Positions 31,203 to 40,454 of a stretch of 62,320 bases of DNA are shown one piece after another. Position numbers and translations under genes: made by a program. Source of the stretch: Proteiniborus ethanoligenes (GTDB lineage Bacteria; Bacillota; Clostridia; Tissierellales; Proteiniboraceae). The notes under the pieces are model-generated. The model worked only from the letters and a program-made list of their open reading frames with translations. It was not told where the DNA came from and did no database searches. How positions within the stretch are numbered: the first letter of the stretch is position 1; each line of letters opens with the position of its first letter. The stretch covers positions 1 through 62,320 of the forward strand of contig NZ_FNQE01000025.1 in assembly GCF_900107485.1 (NCBI RefSeq), written 5' to 3'.

Positions 31203-32117
31203 TTGGATAAAAATCATGTTTATAGACTATTTAAAAATATTATAGAAAAAGGTGATGTTCTGATTCATGAGCCTATGAGCAAGCATACCTCATTTAAAAT
31301 CGGAGGACCTGTAGATGTTTTAGTATTACCAGGTAGTATAGAAGAGTTGGCTAGCTCGATTAAACTATGTAAAAGTGAAGGCTTAGACTATTTTGTAATG
31401 GGAAACGGTAGCAATATAATAGTTAGAGATAAAGGCATACGTGGTATTGTAATAAAAATATCAGAAAGCTTAAATAATATAATCATAGAGGGGACAAAGC
31501 TAATCGCTGAAGCTGGAGCATTATTGTCTGTAGTATCTAAGTCCGCACTTAGAAGCTCCTTAACGGGGTTAGAATTCGCCAGTGGAATACCAGGCTCTTT
31601 AGGAGGAGCCATTGCCATGAATGCCGGTGCTTATGGTGGAGAAATGAAGGATGTAGTCACAAAGGTTAAATGCGTAGATGAAAATGGCAATTTTGTAGAG
31701 TATGAAAATTCAGATATGGAATTTGGGTATAGACAAAGTAGGATACAAAACGAAAAATTAATTGTTGTTCAGGTAGAGATGAAATTAAAAGAAGGAAACT
31801 ACGAGGATATTAGGGCTTATACTAATGAGCTTACAGAAAAGAGAACATCAAAGCAGCCTCTTCATTTACCTAGTGCAGGAAGTACCTTTAGAAGACCTGA
31901 AGGATATTTTGCAGGTAAGCTAATTGAAGATGCAGGCTTGAAGGGTTTAATACTTGGAGGGGCACAAGTTTCAGATAAGCATTGCGGATTTATTGTAAAT
32001 ATAGGTAATGCTACTGCTGACGATGTAATAAATCTTATTAGGGTAGTTCAGAAAACTGTATCCGACAAATATGGGGTAAAACTTGAGACAGAGGTTAAAA
32101 TTATAGGAGAAGAGTAA
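31203..32117 (+). CDS. murB: UDP-N-acetylenolpyruvoylglucosamine reductase
   Basis: NADPH- and FAD-dependent reductase producing UDP-N-acetylmuramate for peptidoglycan. The FAD-binding domain shows 'HTSFKIGGP' near 24-32, 'GNGSNIIV' near 68 and the 'GIPGSLGGAIAMNAGAYGGE' region near 130-149. The catalytic Ser is in 'SAGSTFRRPEG' near 224. This is the type II (shorter) form, 304 residues. The start is TTG at 31203 with GGAG 8 bases upstream. In Clostridia it commonly heads the PHP-rapZ-yvcK-whiA run, as here. Confidence 0.96.
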   Translation: MDKNHVYRLFKNIIEKGDVLIHEPMSKHTSFKIGGPVDVLVLPGSIEELASSIKLCKSEGLDYFVMGNGSNIIVRDKGIRGIVIKISESLNNIIIEGTKLIAEAGALLSVVSKSALRSSLTGLEFASGIPGSLGGAIAMNAGAYGGEMKDVVTKVKCVDENGNFVEYENSDMEFGYRQSRIQNEKLIVVQVEMKLKEGNYEDIRAYTNELTEKRTSKQPLHLPSAGSTFRRPEGYFAGKLIEDAGLKGLILGGAQVSDKHCGFIVNIGNATADDVINLIRVVQKTVSDKYGVKLETEVKIIGEE

Positions 32118-32198
32118 TGATAATTAAAATCGTGTTCCTGCAAATGTTGCCTTAGTATTTTATTTATTATGCAGGATAAAGCTGAAGGAGGCTAACAA

Positions 32199-32930
32199 AT
32201 GAAGATAATTGGTGACTATCATACTCATACTATATATAGTCATGGAAAAGGAACTATAAGGGAAAATGTAGAGAGTGCCATAAGAAAAGGACTTAAGGAA
32301 ATTGCCATATGTGACCATGGACCTAGGCATATAGGCTTTGGTGTAAAGAGAAAAAACTTTAAAAAAATGAGAAAAGAAATTGATGAACTAAATAAGGAGT
32401 ACAGTAATATTAAAATACTCTTAGGTGTGGAAGCTAATATAATTGGATATGATGGCGAGATAGATGTAAATGATGAAATAATAGGCATGATAGACATACT
32501 ATTAGTTGGTTTTCATTTTGGATCATTACCAAAATCTCTAGGAGATGCCTATAAAATGTTTATTCTTAATTATTTAAGAAGATTTTCTAAAAGAATTAGA
32601 GAAAAAGCTAGAAGATTAAATACCCAGGCTGTTATTAATGCAATAAATAGATATAATATAGATTTAATCACGCACCCAGGAGCAAAGGTAGATATAGACA
32701 CAAGAGAATTAGCTAAGGCAGCTGCTAAACGAGGAACAGCATTAGAAATAAATGCGAGTCATGGTTTTTTAACAGTTGAGTACATTAAAGTTGCTATGGA
32801 GGAAGAAGTAAAGTTCATGATCAATAGTGATGCACACAGACCAGAAGACGTGGGCAAAGTAGAAAAAGGAATAAGAAGAGCATTAGAGGCTAATCTTAAG
32901 GTAGAAAAAATAGTGAACGCTGTGGATTAA
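32199..32930 (+). CDS. PHP domain phosphatase/phosphoesterase
   Basis: A 243-residue stand-alone PHP metallo-hydrolase. Metal ligands are visible: His-X-His in 'DYHTHT' at residues 6-11, 'CDHG' near 43, Glu in 'GVEANI' near 76, His in 'VGFHFG' near 106 and 'NSDAH' near 208-212. It is of the YcdX/HisJ-like group, for which phosphatase activity on small phosphates is known, but the substrate here is not predictable. It sits 14 bp before rapZ, with AAGGAGG ahead of its ATG, and is part of the murB-rapZ-yvcK transcription unit. Confidence 0.88.
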   Translation: MKIIGDYHTHTIYSHGKGTIRENVESAIRKGLKEIAICDHGPRHIGFGVKRKNFKKMRKEIDELNKEYSNIKILLGVEANIIGYDGEIDVNDEIIGMIDILLVGFHFGSLPKSLGDAYKMFILNYLRRFSKRIREKARRLNTQAVINAINRYNIDLITHPGAKVDIDTRELAKAAAKRGTALEINASHGFLTVEYIKVAMEEEVKFMINSDAHRPEDVGKVEKGIRRALEANLKVEKIVNAVD

Positions 32931-32951
32931 AAAAGAAAGGAGTGTTTGGAA

Positions 32952-33809
32952 ATGAAATTTATTATAATAACAGGATTATCTGGTGCTGGTAAAAGCCAAG
33001 CTGTCAGAGTCTTAGAAGACATAGGATACTATTGTATGGACAACCTTCCTCCTGCACTTCTTCCAGATTTTGCAGACTTATGCTTACATTCAAAGAGAAA
33101 TATTGATAAAGTGGCGGTTGTTGTAGATATAAGAGGTGGAAAGTTTTTTAACGATTTATTCAAAAGTCTTTATGATCTTGAAGAAGCAGGCTTTGAGTAC
33201 AAAATATTATTCTTAGATGCCTCTGACGAAGTATTGATTAAGAGATTTAAGGAGCAGAGAAGACCTCACCCTTTAAGCACTGAAGGCAGGATAATTGATG
33301 GTATAGAAAGTGAAAGAGAAAAATTAGATGAAGTAAAAATGAAATCAAACTACATTATAGATACGTCAAATCTAACTACAGCCATGCTAAAAGAAGAAAT
33401 AAGAGATATATTTTTAGAAGGTAAGGAAACTAAAAACTTAACAGTTTCTATAGTTTCCTTTGGCTTTAAGAAAGGAGTACCTCTTGATGCGGATTTAGTT
33501 TTTGACGTAAGATTTTTGCCTAATCCTTATTATATCCAAGAGCTTAAAGACTTTACTGGAAATGATAAAAATGTACGAGAATATGTTATGAAATGGGAGC
33601 AGACAAAAGTATTTACTGAAAAACTAATAGATATGATTGATTTTTTGATTCCTTTTTATATCAAGGAAGGAAAGAGTCAGCTAGTTATAGCTATTGGATG
33701 TACAGGCGGAAAGCATCGCTCTGTTACTATAGCTAATGTATTATATGAGGATTTAAAAGAAAAAGAGTATAGAGTTATTATGAATCACAGGGATTGCGAA
33801 AAATCATAA
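32952..33809 (+). CDS. rapZ: RapZ-family nucleotide-binding protein (YvcJ)
   Basis: A P-loop protein. E. coli RapZ is an adaptor controlling glucosamine-6-phosphate synthase RNA, and Bacillus YvcJ hydrolyses nucleotides and affects competence. P-loop GLSGAGKS at residues 8-15, a second nucleotide motif 'DxR' near 60-65 (VVDIRGG), and the C-terminal RapZ domain with 'GFKKGVP', 'FLPNPYY' and 'GCTGGKHRS' near 252-260. I use the ATG at 32952, 9 bases from AAGGAG, rather than the TTG only 3 bases from it. This gives 285 residues, normal for the family. Confidence 0.95.
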   Translation: MKFIIITGLSGAGKSQAVRVLEDIGYYCMDNLPPALLPDFADLCLHSKRNIDKVAVVVDIRGGKFFNDLFKSLYDLEEAGFEYKILFLDASDEVLIKRFKEQRRPHPLSTEGRIIDGIESEREKLDEVKMKSNYIIDTSNLTTAMLKEEIRDIFLEGKETKNLTVSIVSFGFKKGVPLDADLVFDVRFLPNPYYIQELKDFTGNDKNVREYVMKWEQTKVFTEKLIDMIDFLIPFYIKEGKSQLVIAIGCTGGKHRSVTIANVLYEDLKEKEYRVIMNHRDCEKS

Positions 33810-33821
33810 AGGGGAAATAAT

Positions 33822-34859
33822 ATGCATTTTAGAAATGGAAAGCTGACTAATAAAATACTTAGCAAAGAAAAACTTCTTACCAGAGGTCCTAAGGTTGTAG
33901 TTTTAGGTGGAGGAACAGGACTTTCAGTTTTTTTACGTGGGTTAAAGGAATATACTTCAAATATTACTGCAATAGTAACAGTAGCTGATGATGGTGGAGG
34001 TTCAGGGGTTTTAAGAGAAGACTTAGGTATGCTACCACCAGGCGACATTAGAAGCTGTTTATTAGCCTTAGCAAATACGGAGCCAGCTATGGAAAGGCTT
34101 TTACAGCATAGATTTAAGGAAGGAAGACTTAAGGGGCAAAGCTTCGGTAATTTATTTATAGCTGCCATGAATGATATATATGGAAACTTTGAAACTGCCA
34201 TTAAGGAAATGAGTAATGTATTAGCTGTAACAGGGAAAGTGCTCCCAATGACTTTAGAGAATGTAAAGCTTTATGCTAAACTAGAGGATGAACATGTAAT
34301 AGAAGGAGAATCTAATATACCTATAAAAAATGGCGAGCTAGGGAGCAGAATAGAACAGGTATTTATAAAGCCTAAAAAAGCCAAGCCCTTAGATGAAGCC
34401 GTAGTGGCAATAAAGGAGGCAGATTGCATAGTTCTAGGACCAGGCAGTCTATACACTAGTGTAATACCCAATCTGCTTGTTTCTGATATGGTAAAGCATA
34501 TTCATAATTCTAAAGGATTAAAGGTGTATATATCAAATGTAATGACTCAGCCTGGAGAAACGGATAACTATGGAGTTTTAGATCATATAAAGGCTATAAT
34601 TAAACATTCTAAAGAAGGGATAATAGATTATGTTATAGCAAATATAGAAAAGATACCAGAAGAGATTTTAGCCATATATGAGAAGGATGGAGCTAGAGCA
34701 GTTATTATCACAGATGAAGAAGAAAAGATGTTAGACCAAATGGGAATACAAGTAATAAAAAACAATCTTATAGATATTAAAAAGAATTATATTAGACATG
34801 ATGCAATTAAGCTAAGTCAAATTATATTGGATTTAGTTATGAATAGAAAAGATAAATAA
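33822..34859 (+). CDS. yvcK: YvcK family protein (gluconeogenesis/cell-shape factor)
   Basis: A UDP-sugar-binding protein of the CofD-like fold. In Bacillus it is needed on gluconeogenic carbon sources and for correct PBP1 placement. The conserved N-terminal 'VVLGGGTGLSVFLRGLK' segment (about residues 26-42), 'ADDGGGSGVLR' near 56 and 'PPGDIRSCL' near 72 are all present, as is 'LGPGSLYTS' near 206. At 345 residues it is within the family range. It begins 12 bases after rapZ and ends with a strong hairpin. whiA does not follow directly as in most relatives; a 4-kb insert intervenes. Confidence 0.94.
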   Translation: MHFRNGKLTNKILSKEKLLTRGPKVVVLGGGTGLSVFLRGLKEYTSNITAIVTVADDGGGSGVLREDLGMLPPGDIRSCLLALANTEPAMERLLQHRFKEGRLKGQSFGNLFIAAMNDIYGNFETAIKEMSNVLAVTGKVLPMTLENVKLYAKLEDEHVIEGESNIPIKNGELGSRIEQVFIKPKKAKPLDEAVVAIKEADCIVLGPGSLYTSVIPNLLVSDMVKHIHNSKGLKVYISNVMTQPGETDNYGVLDHIKAIIKHSKEGIIDYVIANIEKIPEEILAIYEKDGARAVIITDEEEKMLDQMGIQVIKNNLIDIKKNYIRHDAIKLSQIILDLVMNRKDK

Positions 34860-34881
34860 AATAAAAGATAAAAAGAGATAA

Positions 34882-34935
34882 CTAAAGCCTGTAATCCTTT
34901 GCTAATACGAAGGAATACAGGCTTTAGTTGTATTT
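34882..34935 (+). terminator. Terminator after yvcK
   Basis: An 18-base arm CTAAAGCCTGTAATCCTT pairs with AAGGAATACAGGCTTTAG with one mismatch, followed by a weak T-rich tail (TTGTATTTTC). Confidence 0.75.
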
Positions 34936-35046
34936 TCTTATAATGAATAGGTAAGTTCTACTTTAATTTTTTAATATAAAAGAACTTGACTGTAATGAGT
35001 TTCAAGAAAAGCTTCCTTAATTTCAATGTGATCATATAAGCTTTTC

Positions 35047-35715
35047 TTATAATTCGCCTCTATATTTTTCCATCAGAGTTGAGAAAAGCTCAGCAGAAGT
35101 TGGCGGTGTATAAGTTATAGCATTTGCCCCTGCTTCTATGGTTCTCAATATACTTTCATCAGTAGGACCACCTGTTGCAATAATAGGTATGTCGGGGAAA
35201 TCCTTTCTGATTGTAGCTACAATTTCAGGAGTTTTACTTGCACCAGATACATTTAAAATACTTGCTCCTGCTTTAATTCTTTCTAAAATATCTGTTTTAG
35301 CAGTAGTGACTGTAACCACCACGGGTATATCTATAGTATCTACCATTTCACTTATTACGTCATTGGAGGTTGGGGCGTTAACAACTACTCCCATGGCTCC
35401 TTGAAATTCAGCATGTAGAGCTAGATTTATTGATCTTTTCCCTGTAGTAATGCCTCCACCTACGCCACAAAAAACAGGGATATCAGCAGCAGTCATAATA
35501 GATTGAGTAATAACAGGTTGAGGTGTAAATGGATATACTGCAATTACTGCATCGGCATTAATATTTTTTATTATAGCTACGTCAGTGGAGAACACTAAGG
35601 AACGAATTAGCTTCCCATTAACTCGTATTCCCGAGGCTTTCTCAATGACTGTTGGAATATAAATCATATTTCTTTTTAAATAACTGGAAATCGCAGGAAT
35701 TCTTCTTTCTTCCAT
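35047..35715 (-). CDS. TIM-barrel protein of unknown function
   Basis: A 222-residue protein with alternating beta/alpha units typical of a TIM barrel: 'DAVIAVYPFTPQP' near 53, 'IPVFCGVGGGITTGK' near 79-93, 'GAMGVVVNAPTSNDVI' near 107, 'DIPVVVTVTT' near 127, 'AGASILNVSGASKTP' near 147 and 'PIIATGGPTDESI' near 173-186. The final GGP and GAN(A)ITY segments look like a phosphate-binding end of the barrel, as in KDPG aldolase or nucleotide-sugar epimerases. No catalytic set is recognisable. The start ATG has AAAGGGGG upstream. It is a single gene, transcribed opposite to its neighbours. Confidence 0.7.
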   Translation of the reverse strand: MEERRIPAISSYLKRNMIYIPTVIEKASGIRVNGKLIRSLVFSTDVAIIKNINADAVIAVYPFTPQPVITQSIMTAADIPVFCGVGGGITTGKRSINLALHAEFQGAMGVVVNAPTSNDVISEMVDTIDIPVVVTVTTAKTDILERIKAGASILNVSGASKTPEIVATIRKDFPDIPIIATGGPTDESILRTIEAGANAITYTPPTSAELFSTLMEKYRGEL

Positions 35716-35984
35716 TATAAAAGCCCCCTTTTATAAGTTGTAATTTATTATAACATCAACGTGAATGTATTCCAATCAAAATATTATAGCCAAAGCTAAC
35801 AACACAATTAGACTTAATAGATGCTCGAGTTTTAGATGAAAATATTACATAAAATTAATTAAATAATTAATGAAAAAATATAAAGGAAATGGAGCTTAGA
35901 TATAGAATAATTTCTATATAAATATTTTTGAAGGCTTAAAATAAATTTAGTAATTTAAACTGATAAAGTAAAGGAGGGCTTTTT
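35716..35984. other. Intergenic region before tryptophanase
   Basis: 269 bp, AT-rich. A poor promoter candidate exists (TTGAAG at 35928, TAATTT at 35951, 17-bp spacing). I see no leader peptide with Trp codons and no recognisable riboswitch. Confidence 0.4.
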
Positions 35985-37373
35985 GTGAGTGAGATTTATG
36001 CTAAAATGGCAGAACCTTATAAGATTAAAATGGTAGAAAGTATCAGATTAATCCCTAAGGAGGAGAGGATTAAAAAGATTAAGGAGGTTGGCTATAACCA
36101 ATTTGCATTAAAATCTGAGGATGTGTTTATTGATTTGCTGTCTGATAGTGGTACTGGTGCTATGAGTGATCATCAATGGTCAGGACTAATGCTTGGGGAT
36201 GAAGCATATGCTGGCAGCAGGAACTTTTATAACCTAAAGGAAACTGTTGAAGAAATTATCGGATACAAATATCTAGTTCCTACACACCAAGGACGAGGAG
36301 CTGAAAATATTTTATTTCCTCTATTGATAAAACCAGGTCAGCATGTACTAGGAAATATGCACTTTGATACTACTAAGGCTCATATAGAGCTTAAAGGGGG
36401 AAGGGCTACTAATCTTGTTATCGAAGAAGCTTATGACACTCAGCTAGAGCATCCTTTTAAGGGAAACTTTGATGTAGAAAAGCTTGAAGCCTTTATACAA
36501 GAAAAAGGTGTTGAAAGCTGTGCTTTTATATTGATAACAATAACATGTAACAGTGCTGGTGGGCAGCCTGTATCAATGGCAAATATCAAGGCTGTAAAAA
36601 GCATAGGAGATAAATATGGACTGAGGATTTTCTTCGATGCGGCTAGATTTGCAGAAAATGCATATTTTATTAAACAAAGAGAAGAAGAATACAAGGATAA
36701 AAGTGTAAAGGAAATAATTAAAGAAATGTTCTCCTATGGAGAAGGATTGACTATGAGTGCTAAAAAAGATGGAATAGTAAATATGGGAGGAATGGTTGCC
36801 ATCAAAGAAGACGAAAGCTTATTTGATGGTGTAAGACAAATGGTAATACCTATGGAGGGATTTCCAACTTATGGAGGTCTTACAGGTAGAGACATGGAAG
36901 CTTTATCAAGGGGTATTAGAGAGGCTGTTGAAGAATCTTATTTACAAGCTAGAATTGGACAAATGGAGTATCTAGCTAGAAGGCTTGATGAAGGTGGAAT
37001 ACCTATACAAAAGCCTGTAGGAGGTCATGCAGTTTTCGTAGATGCTAAAAAACTTCTTCCTCATATACCATATTATCAATTTCCAGCTCAAGCTCTATGT
37101 GTAGAGCTTTATATAGAAGCGGGAGTTAGAGGTGTTGAGGTAGGTTCATTCTTATTAGGCAGAGACCCTGATACAGGAGAGCAGCTTGAATCACCCTTAG
37201 AATTTTTAAGGCTAACTATACCTAGAAGAGTATATACTAATAATCATATGGATGTAGTTGCCCAAGCATTAATAAACATAGCAAAAAGGAAGGATGAGCT
37301 TAGAGGCTACGAATTTACGTATGAACCAAAGGTACTTAGACATTTTATAGCTAAACTAAAGCCTATAGAATAA
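35985..37373 (+). CDS. tnaA: Tryptophanase (tryptophan indole-lyase)
   Basis: PLP enzyme splitting tryptophan to indole, pyruvate and ammonia. The PLP-binding lysine is Lys261 in 'MSAKKDG'. Other family pieces are '[13 protein letters not shown]' near 105, '[13 protein letters not shown]' near 218 and '[12 protein letters not shown]' near 299-310. Two features favour tryptophanase over the sister enzyme tyrosine phenol-lyase: the '[12 protein letters not shown]' segment (the phenol-lyase has the substrate Arg and 'MERG' here) and His453 in 'VLRHF', which corresponds to the His463 region of E. coli TnaA, where phenol-lyase has Phe. The start is GTG 35985 with AAAGGAGGG upstream. The pyruvate made can feed PFOR. 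No tryptophan permease is adjacent. Confidence 0.88.
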   Translation: MSEIYAKMAEPYKIKMVESIRLIPKEERIKKIKEVGYNQFALKSEDVFIDLLSDSGTGAMSDHQWSGLMLGDEAYAGSRNFYNLKETVEEIIGYKYLVPTHQGRGAENILFPLLIKPGQHVLGNMHFDTTKAHIELKGGRATNLVIEEAYDTQLEHPFKGNFDVEKLEAFIQEKGVESCAFILITITCNSAGGQPVSMANIKAVKSIGDKYGLRIFFDAARFAENAYFIKQREEEYKDKSVKEIIKEMFSYGEGLTMSAKKDGIVNMGGMVAIKEDESLFDGVRQMVIPMEGFPTYGGLTGRDMEALSRGIREAVEESYLQARIGQMEYLARRLDEGGIPIQKPVGGHAVFVDAKKLLPHIPYYQFPAQALCVELYIEAGVRGVEVGSFLLGRDPDTGEQLESPLEFLRLTIPRRVYTNNHMDVVAQALINIAKRKDELRGYEFTYEPKVLRHFIAKLKPIE

Positions 37374-37405
37374 AATGAATGCGACTAATTGTCGCATTCA
37401 TTTTA
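37374..37405. terminator. Bidirectional terminator between tryptophanase and M42 peptidase
   Basis: AATGAATGCGAC pairs with GTCGCATTCATT over a 5-base loop, with A-run and T-run flanks. Confidence 0.85.
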
Positions 37406-38443
37406 TTCTGCTAATAAATATTTAATAGCTAATTTTACAGTATTTTCAATAGCATCTCTATGAGTTCTTTCGTGGGAATGTGAAGCATCTACTCCTGGAC
37501 CTATAAGCCCATGCTTGAATTCCCAGCCTGCCCTCATTGCAGCACTAGCATCTGAACCATAGAATGGATAAATGTCTATTTTGTAGTTTATGTCATTATT
37601 TTCCGCAATATTTACTAATCTGTTTTTTAATTCTAAATCATATGGACCACTTGAATCCTTTGCACATATAGTTACACTATATTCGTCTGAGGTTTGACCA
37701 TCTCCAGGGGCTGCCATATCTATGGCAATAAACTCAACGGTTTTTTCAGGTATTGAAGCTGAAGCACCATGACCAACCTCTTCATAATTACTTATAAAGA
37801 AATGAGTAGTATATTTTGGCTTAATTCCATTGTCCTTAAAATATTTTGCTATAGTTAATATGGCAGCTACGCCTGCTTTATCATCTAGGTGTCTTGATTT
37901 TATAAAGCCACTTTCAGTAACTGTAGTTCTTGGATCAAGAAAAACAAAATCACCAACAGAAATACCTAGTTTTTTAATCTCTTCTGCAGTTTCAATCTTC
38001 TCATCAAGTCTAATCTCCATACTATTTTCATTTCTTTCAAGCTTGCTAGTTTCACCACCATGTATATGAGTAGATGCCTTAGTAGTTACAATAGTTCCTG
38101 AATATTTTCTCCCATTAGATGCTTCAACAACGCAGTATTCTCCTTCAATAGTATTCCATGAATAACCGCCTATCTGTGTAATTTTTAATCTTCCATTGCC
38201 TTTAATTTCTTTAACCATAGCACCTAATGTATCAATATGAGCTGATAGTGTTTTATGAATTCGATCATTTTCACCTTCTATAGTAGCTATTAAAGCTCCC
38301 TTTTTAGTTTGGTGGGTTTTAACCTTAAGGTCATCAAATTCTTTTTTTATTATATCCATAGCTGCCTTAGTATTGCCTGTAGGACTTGGGGTTTTTAAAA
38401 TCTCAACAAGCCTGTCAATAGCATATATCATGTCTACATTCAT
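37403..38443 (-). CDS. M42 family metallopeptidase (glutamyl aminopeptidase/FrvX type)
   Basis: A cobalt/zinc aminopeptidase of the tetrahedral TET type, removing N-terminal residues from peptides. Ligands and catalytic residues are visible: 'LSAHIDTLG' near 66-74, 'RHLDDKAGVA' near 175, the Glu-Glu pair in 'SNYEEVGHG' near 210, 'AIDMA' near 234, and the late His in 'HSHERTH' near 322-328. I start at the ATG at 38443, behind TAAAGGAGG, giving 346 residues. It stands opposite tryptophanase. Together with it and PFOR, it fits a peptide- and amino-acid-fermenting lifestyle. Confidence 0.9.
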   Translation of the reverse strand: MNVDMIYAIDRLVEILKTPSPTGNTKAAMDIIKKEFDDLKVKTHQTKKGALIATIEGENDRIHKTLSAHIDTLGAMVKEIKGNGRLKITQIGGYSWNTIEGEYCVVEASNGRKYSGTIVTTKASTHIHGGETSKLERNENSMEIRLDEKIETAEEIKKLGISVGDFVFLDPRTTVTESGFIKSRHLDDKAGVAAILTIAKYFKDNGIKPKYTTHFFISNYEEVGHGASASIPEKTVEFIAIDMAAPGDGQTSDEYSVTICAKDSSGPYDLELKNRLVNIAENNDINYKIDIYPFYGSDASAAMRAGWEFKHGLIGPGVDASHSHERTHRDAIENTVKLAIKYLLAE

Positions 38444-38634
38444 AAGCAAATCCTCCTTTAAAATAATATATCTATGTAATATAATACAATTTTACATCAG
38501 GTAGCCAAAATAGTAAACAAAACTATAGCCAAATAAGCCCTTGAATAGTTGAAAGATTTGAACTTATATGATAATTTAATTGTATATACTTTTTATGATT
38601 TATAAATGGGATATTTATATAGGGGTGTGGCAAC

Positions 38635-39039
38635 ATGAGACAGGAGATAAGTGCAGGAGGGGTTGTAGTATTTGGTAATGCAATATTACTTTTGAGAAAA
38701 TATAATGGCGATTGGGTTCTTCCAAAGGGAAAGGTAGAAGACAATGAAGACATTGCAGAAGCAGCAACCAGAGAAGTGCTAGAAGAGGGAGGTGTAAAAG
38801 CAAATATTGTTAAATATTTGGGTAAAATAAATTACACTTTTAGGAATACTAGAGATGAGGAAGAAATCGTTAACAAAACAGTTCATTGGTTTTTAATGGA
38901 AACTAGGAACATGGATTGTGTACCACAAAAACAAGAAGGCTTTGTAGATGCGGTATTTGTACATGTTAATAGGGCTGCAGAAATAGCAAAGTACGAAGAT
39001 GAGAAGAAGATCATATTAAAGGCGATACAAAACATGTAA
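38635..39039 (+). CDS. NUDIX hydrolase
   Basis: A 134-residue pyrophosphohydrolase acting on nucleoside-diphosphate-linked substrates. The Nudix box is intact (residues about 31-53: GKVEDNEDIAEAATREVLEEGG, key residues Gly31, Glu34 and the REVLEE helix). The start ATG has AGGGGTGTGG upstream. It lies 32 bp before whiA in the same direction and probably starts that operon. The specific substrate is unknown. Confidence 0.9.
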   Translation: MRQEISAGGVVVFGNAILLLRKYNGDWVLPKGKVEDNEDIAEAATREVLEEGGVKANIVKYLGKINYTFRNTRDEEEIVNKTVHWFLMETRNMDCVPQKQEGFVDAVFVHVNRAAEIAKYEDEKKIILKAIQNM

Positions 39040-39071
39040 TATAAGAGCCATTAATGAGGAAGGTGTGGCAT

Positions 39072-40028
39072 ATGTCATTTTCATCAAAAACTAAAAATGA
39101 ATTATCTAGAATTCCAACAGAAAATAATTGTTGTATGTTAGCTGAACTAGCTGCACTTATAAGAATGAGTGGTTCTATTCAGCTTAGTGGACTAGGAAGG
39201 GTAAGCTTGAAATTTACTACTGAAAATGCAGCTATAGCAAGAAGAATATTTACCTTAATAAAGTCACTATATAATATAAATGTTGAAGTAATGGTTAGAA
39301 AAAACAAGCAGTTAAAAAAGAATAATAATTATCTAATCATAGTTAGCCATTCTAAAGATGCAGAAAAGATACTTGTTGATACTAAAGTAATAAAAAAGGA
39401 TAACAAGCTACATTATATAATAAACTATGGTATACCTGATAGTATAGTTCATAATAGATGTTGTAAAAGGTCATATATTAGAGGAGCCTTTTTAGGGGGT
39501 GGCTCTATTAGTAACCCTGAAAAGACTTATCATTTAGAGTTTGTTACACATAATGAACAACATAGTAAGGATTTATCTGATGTTATTAATACCTTCGGAC
39601 TAAATTCAAAAATAGTGTTGCGTAAAGAAAGCTATGTAGTATATCTTAAAGAAGGAGAACAAATAGTTGATTTGTTAAATATTATGGGAGCACACTCTGC
39701 ATTGCTTAAGCTTGAGGATATAAGAATAATTAAAGAAGTTCGAAATAATGTAAACAGAATAGTCAACTGTGAAACTGCTAATTTAGAAAAAACTATTAAT
39801 GCTTCTATAAGACAAATAACTAATATAGAATATATAGACAAGGCAATGGGTATAGAGCATTTACCTGAAAATCTAGTTGATATTGCAAGATTAAGGCTTT
39901 CACACAGAGATGCTAGCTTGAAGGAATTAGGAATGATGCTAAACCCGCCAATAGGAAAATCCGGAGTAAATCATAGGCTCAGAAAACTAGAGGAAATAGC
40001 AGAGCAGCTAAAAGAGAGGAGGAAATAA
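39072..40028 (+). CDS. whiA: DNA-binding protein WhiA
   Basis: A conserved Gram-positive protein combining a LAGLIDADG homing-endonuclease-like N-terminal fold without nuclease activity and a C-terminal helix-turn-helix. In Streptomyces it drives sporulation division genes and in Bacillus it influences division. Visible parts: N-terminal '[13 protein letters not shown]', the '[17 protein letters not shown]' segment near 132-148, and the C-terminal HTH '[29 protein letters not shown]' (about 278-306). I use the ATG at 39072 behind GGAAGGTG, giving 318 residues. ptsH follows after 4 bp. Confidence 0.95.
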   Translation: MSFSSKTKNELSRIPTENNCCMLAELAALIRMSGSIQLSGLGRVSLKFTTENAAIARRIFTLIKSLYNINVEVMVRKNKQLKKNNNYLIIVSHSKDAEKILVDTKVIKKDNKLHYIINYGIPDSIVHNRCCKRSYIRGAFLGGGSISNPEKTYHLEFVTHNEQHSKDLSDVINTFGLNSKIVLRKESYVVYLKEGEQIVDLLNIMGAHSALLKLEDIRIIKEVRNNVNRIVNCETANLEKTINASIRQITNIEYIDKAMGIEHLPENLVDIARLRLSHRDASLKELGMMLNPPIGKSGVNHRLRKLEEIAEQLKERRK

Positions 40029-40032
40029 TAAG

Positions 40033-40299
40033 ATGATAACAAAAACTACTAAAATAAAAAACAATATAGGGCTTCATGCTAGGCCTGCTGCAATATTTGT
40101 AAGAACATGTAGCAAATATAGAAGCGAAATTTATGTTGAAAAAGATGGCAGAAGAGTCAATGCTAAGAGTATTATGGGTATAATGTCATTAGGAGTATCC
40201 CCAGGTGAAGAATTAAAAATAACAATTGATGGAATAGACGAAGAAGCTGCTATGAAAGACTTATTAGATTTAGTTGAGAACAGATTAGATGAGGAATAA
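40033..40299 (+). CDS. ptsH: Phosphocarrier protein HPr
   Basis: An 88-residue HPr. His15 in 'GLHARPAA' is the PEP-dependent phosphorylation site for sugar uptake, and Ser46 in 'NAKSIMGIMSLG' is the site used by HPr kinase. Both are present, so this is a full HPr rather than a Crh-type regulatory copy lacking the His. It directly follows whiA by 4 bp. No enzyme I gene lies in the window. With hprK at 22.5 kb, the window holds both partners of the HPr(Ser-P) switch. Confidence 0.95.
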   Translation: MITKTTKIKNNIGLHARPAAIFVRTCSKYRSEIYVEKDGRRVNAKSIMGIMSLGVSPGEELKITIDGIDEEAAMKDLLDLVENRLDEE

Positions 40300-40454
40300 A
40301 AAGCACATAAATCCTTTAAGTAATATGTAGCGATAGTTCAAAAGTCCCTATTTGTTAAAATTATGCATTAATTACTACTTTTTTTGGTAGATATATAATA
40401 TAATATCAAAATGTGGATAAATTTATTGTTTTTTGTCATGAAAAGGAGACTACC

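Noticed and set aside
35716-35984. A tryptophan-responsive leader or T-box before tryptophanase
   Set aside because: No Trp-rich short frame, no T-box sequence and no terminator/antiterminator pair is visible.
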